Shown here piece by piece: positions 1 through 4,581 of a stretch of DNA of 8,312 nucleotides; position 1 is the stretch's first letter, and each line of letters begins with the position of its first letter. The translations under genes and the position numbers were made by a program. Source of the DNA: Pseudanabaenaceae cyanobacterium MP8IB2.15 (lineage in GTDB: Bacteria > Cyanobacteriota > Cyanobacteriia > Pseudanabaenales > Pseudanabaenaceae); assembly GCA_030248825.1 (NCBI GenBank), contig JARCMB010000102.1, forward strand, positions 1 through 8,312, in the 5' to 3' direction. The notes beneath the pieces were generated by a model that had not been told where the DNA came from, did not search any database, and was given only the letters and a program-made list of their open reading frames with translations.

Positions 1-90
1 AACCCCTCAACTCACGCGGGATGTCCGTGTATCCCGACGCTCATCTGGGTACAGATAGAGCGCGGGACTTACAGCCTCCCGAACCCACCA
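1..90 (+). ncRNA. Three-hairpin structured end, possible IS200/IS605 tnpB right end / omega-RNA (partial)
   Basis: Three stem-loops sit almost end to end. CGGGAT (17-22) pairs with ATCCCG (31-36). CGCTCATCTG (38-47) pairs with CAGAT plus GAGCG (52-62), with one bulged A and a GGTA loop. CGGGA (63-67) pairs with TCCCG (77-81). Such compact structure just outside a gene end is typical of the right end of IS200/IS605-type tnpB elements, where the omega-RNA covers the 3' end of tnpB and stops at the element boundary. The frame starting at base 3 is open to a TAA at 96-98 and could be a protein C-terminus (it contains SRGMSVYPDAHLGTDRA), but I cannot identify it firmly. The stop would overlap the convergent kinase gene by 8 bases. 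The element body, if any, lies before the window. The structure is seen directly; the tnpB assignment is inference. Confidence 0.4.
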
Positions 91-1734
91 TTAGTTAAAT
101 AACTTCTTGCTACCATCAGGTCGAATTGTTGACCAGTTGGTCTTGGCAAATGCTAATTGATCGTCTGAAACCTTTGCCCCCTTCAGATCGGCACCACAAA
201 GATTTGCGCCGCGTAGGTTCGCTTGACTGAGGTATGCCCCCTTCAGATTAGCTCCACTCAGATTTGCCCCACTCAGGTCAGCTTTACTCATATATGCCGA
301 CTGGAGATTTGCTTCGCGCAAGTCAGCTTGAACCAAACAGGCTCCACCTAGATCGGCTTTGACCAAAACAGCCCGTTGCATTTTTGCCTGAGAGAGATTA
401 GAGCCATTAAATCTCGCCTGAGTCATGAGTGATCCCTGAAAACTAGCCCCAGTCAGATCGGATTGGCAAAAATCAGTTTCGATCAGCCTCGATCGACTCA
501 TAACAATGCCCACCAATGACGCACTAGCAAGCGATGCTTTAGTTAGATCGAGATTAGCAAAGTTGCGCTTCCCATGTCCATATTCCACAAGGACTCTTCT
601 CCCACCCTTTAGCTCCTTATCTGCGGCTCGGCTTTGCTCCCCAGTAGTACTAAAGCTTGATGTCTGCGAATCTGACCATGCCCGATTTGCTTGGATTCTG
701 GAGTTTTGCATTGCAGGCTTATTCGGGATCGGTGAGATCGTCGAAGTTGCTCTGGTATTGGTCGCATTACTAGAAACATTAGAACCACTAGCGGCATTAG
801 GGGCAATTGTGCGCGACTCCATTGCCTGCACTACTTCCTCTGCTGTCCGAAAGCGATGAGTCACTGATGGCTGTAACATTCGATCGAAGATTATGGTCAA
901 ATGTTCGCTCATCCTGACCTGAGATCGCCAATTGATCTCACCCGTGTAAGGATCATGCCCAAAATCTTTAGGAGATCGACCTGTTAATAAATACAAGCAA
1001 CTCATCGCCGTCGCGTACAAATCGCTAGAAAATACTGGACGCATTGCCATCTGCTCAGGTGGGGCAAACCCTGGTGTGCCAATCGCGAAGTTGGTCAGCA
1101 GACCACTGGGATCTTCGTCGATCGGATCGACGATATCATTAGGAACAGTTGGCACTTGACGATTTGACTGAGACGAAACTGCACCAAAATCGATTAAAAC
1201 GAGTTGTCCATCCTGTTTACGTCGAATAATATTCGCAGGTTTGATATCGCGGTGAATCACACCATGATCGTGAAGGAACCCAATTGGCGGCAGAATTTCG
1301 GCGAGAACTTTGCGGATTTCAATCTCGGTGAAGATCCCACGTCGCTCAAATTCCTGCTTTAAGGTTTCCCCTTCCACATATTCTTGCACCAGATAAAAAT
1401 CTGAGGCTTCTTCAAAATAATCCAATAAACGAGGAATTTGAGGATGGTTACCAATCTTTCCGAGGGTAAAAGCCTCGCGCTCGAATAGTTCCCGCGCCAT
1501 TTTCAGTACACTTGGTGACTGAGTATTGGGACGCAGTTGCTTAATTACACACGAAGGATGTCCAGGCAAACCCTCGTCGATCGCCAAAAAAGTTGCGCCA
1601 AATCCACCTTTCCCCAAAGGTCTTGTGGCACGGTATCGATCGCGCAAACGTAGGTTCGCACTACATGCGGCGCAGGTAGTATCCTGCGGTGAATTTTCGG
1701 GATGAGAACAGTTAGGGTTGACGCAGTAGCTCAC
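91..1734 (-). CDS. spkB: Serine/threonine protein kinase with N-terminal Cys4 motif and C-terminal pentapeptide repeats (SpkB-like)
   Basis: A 547-residue cytosolic Hanks-type kinase that transfers phosphate from ATP to Ser/Thr of target proteins. A possible zinc site (C4, C9, C21, C24) opens the protein. The kinase domain follows with G-loop GKGGFG (41-46), ATP-anchoring Lys65 in VIK, an alpha-C Glu near 85-87, catalytic HRDIKPAN (161-168), DFG (182-184) and GTPGFAPPEQ (219-228). All catalytic residues are present. About 30 residues separate DFG from GTPGF, giving a long acidic activation segment. A low-complexity Ser/Thr/Asn linker (about 308-370) leads to pentapeptide repeats (about 392-520, pattern A-D/N-L-x-x). 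Synechocystis SpkB, implicated in oxidative-stress signalling, has the same Cys-motif/kinase/pentapeptide order. The start is GTG; an in-frame TGA lies two codons upstream, so no longer form is possible, and there is no clear ribosome binding site. It lies 140 bp downstream of ycf66 on the same strand. Confidence 0.85.
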   Translation of the reverse strand: MSYCVNPNCSHPENSPQDTTCAACSANLRLRDRYRATRPLGKGGFGATFLAIDEGLPGHPSCVIKQLRPNTQSPSVLKMARELFEREAFTLGKIGNHPQIPRLLDYFEEASDFYLVQEYVEGETLKQEFERRGIFTEIEIRKVLAEILPPIGFLHDHGVIHRDIKPANIIRRKQDGQLVLIDFGAVSSQSNRQVPTVPNDIVDPIDEDPSGLLTNFAIGTPGFAPPEQMAMRPVFSSDLYATAMSCLYLLTGRSPKDFGHDPYTGEINWRSQVRMSEHLTIIFDRMLQPSVTHRFRTAEEVVQAMESRTIAPNAASGSNVSSNATNTRATSTISPIPNKPAMQNSRIQANRAWSDSQTSSFSTTGEQSRAADKELKGGRRVLVEYGHGKRNFANLDLTKASLASASLVGIVMSRSRLIETDFCQSDLTGASFQGSLMTQARFNGSNLSQAKMQRAVLVKADLGGACLVQADLREANLQSAYMSKADLSGANLSGANLKGAYLSQANLRGANLCGADLKGAKVSDDQLAFAKTNWSTIRPDGSKKLFN

Positions 1735-1874
1735 GAGTCAATATGGCTGATGTATTCGTTTCAATCCCTGTAAGGCTAACTAACCAGTTAATTTTGATCG
1801 GAATAGCTTTACTTTCTCTGTGCAAGCAAAAGTCCAGTATCTCAGATATATCTTACCAGTTGATAGTCTATGCA

Positions 1875-2726
1875 CTAGTAGTCGTACTGTTCATTATCTT
1901 CAATCTCAGGTGTAACTTCAGGTCTAGGGCGACGGCGTTTTGGTGGCGGGTTGTCTGACCAGTCGTCAAACTGCTCGCGGCTACTATCCTTGACTCTGTT
2001 TTCGTTATTTCTGCTATCTCTAATATTAGAGTTATCTCTGGTAGGATTTACGCTGCTATCTCGGTTTCTCGCAGGACGGTCACGTTCTGAACTCGATCCA
2101 TTCGAGCCAGATCCCGATTCAGGATTAGGTTTAGGACGACGTTGCTTGGTACTAACAGGACGAATGTCATCTTCGTCAATATCGATAACAGAATCGTTTC
2201 TATTGTCAGGATTACGTCGAGGACGACGTTTACTAGTGTTTCGATCGGTGTTTCGATCGCTGCCTCGATCGACATTTGTATCACCGCGTAATTCCGTTGG
2301 TCGAGATTGGTTAGGCCCAGTACCGCCCATCCGACGAGTATTGTTAGTCGATCGACGTGAAGGAATTTCTCGATAATTATCGATCTCAGCCCGATAGTCA
2401 GGTGATCCAATTGGGTCATCAGCGATCGGATTCATCGGAGAGCGACGGGCTTGGGTGGATAGAGCTTGCCTCAAAATTAGAGCTTCTACAGCAAACCATC
2501 CTGCAAAACCAACTACCAAAACTTGGGCTAGCTGGGTCGTAATCTCCATGCGGAAATTAAAAGACAGCAGAATAATGCCGTAGACAAGAGCGATCGCTGA
2601 GAAGAAGATGTCATGATCTCGTGCCAATTCTGGTCGAAAATTACGCACGAAATATAGTCCCACCCCCCCTAAAGCGGCAACAATCGCCAAAATTATCATC
2701 AGCGGATTGCCGCCTATATTAATCAT
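1875..2726 (-). CDS. ycf66: Ycf66-family membrane protein with long disordered C-terminal tail
   Basis: A 283-residue protein. The first 90 residues match the Ycf66 family as I recall it: hydrophobic segments at about 8-27, 40-57 and 67-86, with the hallmark RPELARDHDIFF (31-42) between the first two. The rest, from about 92, is a hydrophilic low-complexity tail rich in Arg, Asn, Asp and Ser (for example DRGSDRNTDRNTSKRRPRR) and ends in an acidic patch, EIEDNEQYDY. The tail is probably disordered. The family occurs in cyanobacteria and some plastids; its role is not established, though photosynthetic context is common. The ATG is preceded by AGGAG about 12 bases upstream, a rather long spacing; Met10 is an alternative start. 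The gene lies downstream of psbX on the same strand and upstream of the SpkB-like kinase, so co-transcription is possible but not shown. Confidence 0.85.
   Translation of the reverse strand: MINIGGNPLMIILAIVAALGGVGLYFVRNFRPELARDHDIFFSAIALVYGIILLSFNFRMEITTQLAQVLVVGFAGWFAVEALILRQALSTQARRSPMNPIADDPIGSPDYRAEIDNYREIPSRRSTNNTRRMGGTGPNQSRPTELRGDTNVDRGSDRNTDRNTSKRRPRRNPDNRNDSVIDIDEDDIRPVSTKQRRPKPNPESGSGSNGSSSERDRPARNRDSSVNPTRDNSNIRDSRNNENRVKDSSREQFDDWSDNPPPKRRRPRPEVTPEIEDNEQYDY
2590..2597. repeat. HIP1 octamer GCGATCGC
   Basis: The highly iterated palindrome of cyanobacterial genomes, here inside ycf66. A second copy is at 8193-8200 in the ABC transporter gene. The core CGATCG occurs about 30 times by eye across the window, mostly flanked by A or T instead of forming the full octamer. 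Confidence 0.9.
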
Positions 2727-2741
2727 GACTTTTGATATCTC

Positions 2742-2870
2742 CTAACGAACATCTGTAAAAGCATCTGTAAAAGTTTCCAGCATTTCTATTTGTTGTCCAT
2801 CTCGCCTAGATATCAGTAGATCCAGAGAATCCAAATAACTAATTGCAGTATATGAAGCGGAGGCAAACAT
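2742..2870 (-). CDS. Possible 42-residue small protein or gene remnant between psbX and ycf66
   Basis: An ATG-started frame of 42 codons (MFASASYTAISYLDSLDLL at the N-terminus) ends in TAG 15 bases before the ycf66 ATG. The TAG overlaps the AGGAG that would serve ycf66. No Shine-Dalgarno sequence precedes it, and an in-frame TAA lies five codons upstream of its ATG. Its C-terminus contains FTDAFTDV, produced by a 12-bp tandem duplication that keeps the frame. There is no membrane segment. I recognise no family. It may be a real small protein, a decayed fragment of a larger gene, or chance in a 5' leader. Confidence 0.22.
   Translation of the reverse strand: MFASASYTAISYLDSLDLLISRRDGQQIEMLETFTDAFTDVR
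2750..2773. repeat. 12-bp perfect tandem duplication
   Basis: CATCTGTAAAAG occurs twice in direct succession (2750-2761 and 2762-2773), in the gap upstream of ycf66. As the unit is a multiple of three, the small minus-strand frame that spans it stays open. It looks like a recent slippage duplication. Confidence 0.9.
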
Positions 2871-2932
2871 ATATTGCTTATTTTAGCTTTAAGAATCAAG
2901 ATTTGTAGCTAATACTTGACGAATTTCCTCTA

Positions 2933-3049
2933 TTATCGGCGCACTACTTTGTCTTTTTGGCTGACCACGACCAAAGAAATCGCAATTAGACCAAGCACGA
3001 TTGCCCCAAACGATAAACCCCAGAAAAAACCAGTTAATGATGTTGTCAT
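2933..3049 (-). CDS. psbX: Photosystem II protein PsbX
   Basis: A 38-residue frame, MTTSLTGFFWGLSFGAIVLG onward, ending SQKDKVVRR. It has a short N-terminus, one transmembrane helix (about 10-30) and a basic stromal-type tail. Both the length and the ending (S-Q-K/R-D-K-V-x-R) fit cyanobacterial PsbX, a single-helix low-molecular-weight subunit at the periphery of photosystem II near cytochrome b559, associated with quinone turnover at the QB site. The gene is very short but uninterrupted. A weak GAGAG lies 9-13 bases before the ATG. ycf66 follows on the same strand about 200 bp downstream. Upstream is a 187-bp divergent intergenic region shared with the gene at 3237. Confidence 0.9.
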   Translation of the reverse strand: MTTSLTGFFWGLSFGAIVLGLIAISLVVVSQKDKVVRR

Positions 3050-3134
3050 ATTAAATATCTCTCGATTTAAAATTCTTGCGCCAATTTTAACATTTCTTGG
3101 CTTGATGCCATACGGGAATAGCTTAACCTGACAA

Positions 3135-3146
3135 AGAATTAATTCT
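3135..3146. promoter_or_regulatory. 12-bp perfect palindrome in the divergent psbX promoter region
   Basis: AGAATTAATTCT is a perfect palindrome in the 187-bp gap between psbX and the divergent gene at 3237. Its position suits a dimeric repressor or activator site, but it is AT-rich and no known consensus was recognised. No convincing -35/-10 pair was found for either gene; TTAAAAT on the minus strand (about 3084-3090) is the best -10-like element for psbX. Confidence 0.25.
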
Positions 3147-3236
3147 CAACTAAATGCTGACTATGGCTAATGTTTAAGTAGAATATCTGAAAATCGAGCA
3201 TCACTGTGTCGTTAAATATTCGGCCCAATTCGACCC

Positions 3237-3800
3237 ATGAATACCCATAAAATCATCTACGATACTCTATTATGCCGCTACAGTAAGCAACTGGAGGCAA
3301 TTAATCTACTTCGAGAATATAGACCATACTTCGAGTTGATCCCAAGTTTGCGCCGACCTGCTGATAGCTTGATTAGTATTCCTCTCCCTGTGATTAAACT
3401 TGCTAGCCCTAGAAATCATTGCAACCGTCTCCAACTGAGGTGTGATGTGGCTTTGCTAATGTGCGACCCAGAATGGAAGATCAAGACTGGTCAAGAAATT
3501 TTTGTGTTTATTCACCGACCAGACGAAGACTTTTCTGATTTACTGATGCGGTGGCGACAGGTAGAAGTATTACTAGAGGACGAGTACTACTGGCTTTTAC
3601 CCTGGCGATATCATCAGACCTTGAACGATCGAGGCGATCGACACTTTCCGCTGTTTGTGACTTTAAGCTATACGCCCGAACGGATCGAAAGTGCTTTGTC
3701 TGGAGCCGATTTGCCTTATGTGCATCTTGATGTTTCAGGTATTGAAATGCCTTCGATCGATTCAATGGAGACTGCAACTATCGATCGAGATCAGATGTAA
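3237..3800 (+). CDS. Hypothetical protein, 187 residues
   Basis: I do not recognise the family. The protein is soluble-looking with no signal peptide or clear membrane helix. The N-terminal 30 residues look helical (MNTHKIIYDTLLCRYSKQLE). The middle (50-130) mixes hydrophobic strands with charged and aromatic residues, including DEYYWLLPWRYHQ (114-126). Four cysteines (13, 62, 69, 76) are scattered without a metal-site pattern. The C-terminus is acidic and Ser/Thr-rich. The ATG at 3237 is the only ATG/GTG start after an in-frame TAA at 3213-3215. No Shine-Dalgarno sequence is visible. CGATCG sites at 3629, 3637, 3754 and 3781 match the style of neighbouring genes, arguing for native DNA. It is divergent from psbX. 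Coding is likely; the function is unknown. Confidence 0.7.
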   Translation: MNTHKIIYDTLLCRYSKQLEAINLLREYRPYFELIPSLRRPADSLISIPLPVIKLASPRNHCNRLQLRCDVALLMCDPEWKIKTGQEIFVFIHRPDEDFSDLLMRWRQVEVLLEDEYYWLLPWRYHQTLNDRGDRHFPLFVTLSYTPERIESALSGADLPYVHLDVSGIEMPSIDSMETATIDRDQM

Positions 3801-3815
3801 ACCCAAAATTTATAC

Positions 3816-3860
3816 CCAAAAACTATCCGCCCCTGCTCTCTTTTCAGAAAACAGGGGCGG
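3816..3860 (-). terminator. Rho-independent terminator-like hairpin, minus-strand orientation
   Basis: CCGCCCCTG (3827-3835) pairs perfectly with CAGGGGCGG (3852-3860), a 9-bp GC-rich stem. On the minus strand the stem is followed by ATAG and then five T residues (A run at 3818-3822 on the plus strand). On the plus strand no T tract follows. It therefore fits the end of a minus-strand transcript arriving from about 4100 better than the end of the plus-strand gene that stops at 3800, although it could also act weakly on that gene. Confidence 0.5.
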
Positions 3861-3950
3861 TCTAGCGGATCATCAAGTCGCAACCAGACTGCCGAGAGGA
3901 AATTTCGTTCAGTCTGCCGATATCATGTTGTCATGCACTTTAAACTGATT

Positions 3951-4022
3951 CTAAAGAACAGCCTCGGCACACAGTTTGGCGTTAGCAACATGATGACCCA
4001 AGCGTATACTACCTATATTCAT
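3951..4022 (-). CDS. Candidate 23-residue peptide with ideal Shine-Dalgarno
   Basis: The ATG (4022-4020) opens 23 codons to a TAG (3953-3951): MNIGSIRLGHHVANAKL then CAEAVL. AGGAGGTGAT (plus coordinates 4036-4027), exactly complementary to the 3' tail of bacterial 16S rRNA, places GGAGG 8 bases before the ATG. No gene in this window has a better ribosome binding site. The peptide has no membrane helix and one cysteine. It could act as a peptide or as a leader whose translation alters the downstream RNA folds, since the ATCATGTTG arm lies inside the ORF. No homologue is recalled, and the small size means chance cannot be excluded. Confidence 0.4.
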   Translation of the reverse strand: MNIGSIRLGHHVANAKLCAEAVL

Positions 4023-4103
4023 GGGCATCACCTCCTGTATCCTGACGGATTAATATTTAAACGTACAGGGCTATTGCTCTATACATGGACTCCATGAATA
4101 TAG
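4013..4103 (-). promoter_or_regulatory. Mutually exclusive hairpins masking or freeing the mini-ORF start codon
   Basis: On the minus strand, CTATATTCATGG (4103-4092) is perfectly complementary to CCATGAATATAG (4024-4013), which contains the start codon of the 23-codon ORF. The same first arm can instead pair with the adjacent CCATGTATAG (4088-4079) as CTATA/TATAG plus CATGG/CCATG, with a TT bulge and a 3-nt loop. The two folds cannot coexist. Inside the long fold, CCTGTA (4069-4064) pairs with TACAGG (4039-4034), which covers the first bases of the Shine-Dalgarno. This is the layout of a translational on/off element. The ligand or trigger is unknown. The same 91 bp could alternatively be read as a tiny element with 12-bp terminal inverted repeats, but no target duplication is visible. 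Confidence 0.45.
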
Positions 4104-4151
4104 CACAAGTTTTTAAGGTGAGACCCAACAAATCTAACAACGGATAAAGTT

Positions 4152-4400
4152 ATGAATCTGAAGCATGAAGAAGACAACGATTATATGCTCTTGGCGCAAG
4201 AAGGTTTGAGGGATGTATATGACCAAGAACCTGATGGATTATGGGAGCAGACCGAGACAAAGAAAACACTGTGGGATGCTATCCAAAATTTGCCAGCAGA
4301 AATGCTAGCAAATGATCATGAAATTGACCCCGATCGAATTTTTGGAAATACTCGCGATCGATCTACTACAGGCGGTCGAGAGCCTTTTTCTTTTGATTAA
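4152..4400 (+). CDS. Small acidic hypothetical protein, 82 residues
   Basis: MNLKHEEDNDYMLLAQEGL starts an acidic, soluble protein with motif-like DVYDQEPDGLWEQ (21-33) and a hydrophilic end, REPFSFD. There is no signal peptide, membrane helix or known catalytic motif. A weak GGA sits about 7 bases before the ATG; an in-frame TAG at 4101 limits the upstream extension. The style (a short acidic protein upstream of another small ORF) can suggest an antitoxin, but neither ORF shows a recognisable toxin or DNA-binding motif, so I do not call one. Its last 89 bases overlap the next ORF in another frame. Confidence 0.5.
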   Translation: MNLKHEEDNDYMLLAQEGLRDVYDQEPDGLWEQTETKKTLWDAIQNLPAEMLANDHEIDPDRIFGNTRDRSTTGGREPFSFD

Positions 4401-4581
4401 GCATCTTTCTTACTGGATACCACCATATTTCCAAAACGAACAGAATTTTAGTGATTTTTCGAGTTTGCAGATCGAAAACTGGTTTGTATCAAGACCTTCT
4501 GATGCAGAATGGCTGAGAAAATGGTGGAAATTAGCTCAAACCGTTGTAAACTTGCACTCGCCAAGAGGTAGGTATCTATGA
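4312..4581 (+). CDS. Possible 89-residue hypothetical protein overlapping both neighbours
   Basis: An ATG-started frame whose TGA overlaps the ATG of the DUF3352 gene as ATGA, the classic arrangement for translational coupling. It fills the otherwise empty 177 bp between 4400 and 4578. The N-terminal third is hydrophobic and helical (EFLEILAIDLLQAVESLFLL, 9-28); the rest is rich in Trp and aromatic residues (SDAEWLRKWWKLAQ near 62-75). It overlaps the preceding ORF by 89 bases, unusually much for two real bacterial genes. Either one of the pair is spurious or the two are halves of a frameshifted gene. An in-frame TAG at 4306 rules out an earlier start. No Shine-Dalgarno is visible. I recognise no family. 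Confidence 0.35.
   Translation: MIMKLTPIEFLEILAIDLLQAVESLFLLIKHLSYWIPPYFQNEQNFSDFSSLQIENWFVSRPSDAEWLRKWWKLAQTVVNLHSPRGRYL

Larger units (their letters stand above)
3816..4103 (-). ncRNA. Candidate structured small transcript with switch-like leader and mini-ORF
   Basis: This is most of the 351-bp gap at 3801-4151. Read 5' to 3' on the minus strand it contains: a hairpin arm (4103-4092); its local partner (4088-4079); a CCTGTA/TACAGG helix beside an ideal Shine-Dalgarno; a 23-codon ORF starting inside the second arm of the 12-bp repeat (4024-4013); a long helix joining ATCATGTTG and CAACATGAT (3994-3986 with 3930-3922) around AAACTG/CAGTTT (3977-3972 with 3947-3942); a CAGACTG/CAGTCTG hairpin (3916-3910 with 3891-3885); and the terminator-like stem at 3860-3827. 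I match it to no RNA family I know. Transcript ends are inferred. A TATAAT-like box on the minus strand at 4185-4180 is one possible -10, without a good -35. Strand choice rests on the Shine-Dalgarno and on the T-run after the last stem. Confidence 0.45.

Noticed and set aside
506..859. A 117-codon plus-strand frame inside the kinase gene.
   Set aside because: It lies opposite the linker and the C-terminal part of the kinase domain with no ribosome binding site or recognisable domain.
1758..1780. GTTTCAATCCCTGTAAGG resembles the beginning of common cyanobacterial CRISPR repeats.
   Set aside because: Only one copy is present, the second half of the repeat is not matched, and there are no spacers or cas genes.
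1951..2376. A long plus-strand open frame opposite ycf66.
   Set aside because: It is the complement of the Arg/Asp/Asn-rich repetitive tail; the composition is Ser/Leu/Arg-biased as expected of antisense reading.
3090..3131. A 14-codon minus-strand frame (MASSQEMLKLAQEF) upstream of psbX.
   Set aside because: It is too short, lacks a ribosome binding site and overlaps the probable promoter region.
4152..4581. A toxin-antitoxin pair made of the two small ORFs.
   Set aside because: Size and order would fit, but no DNA-binding, PIN, RelE or MazF-like motif can be seen in either product.
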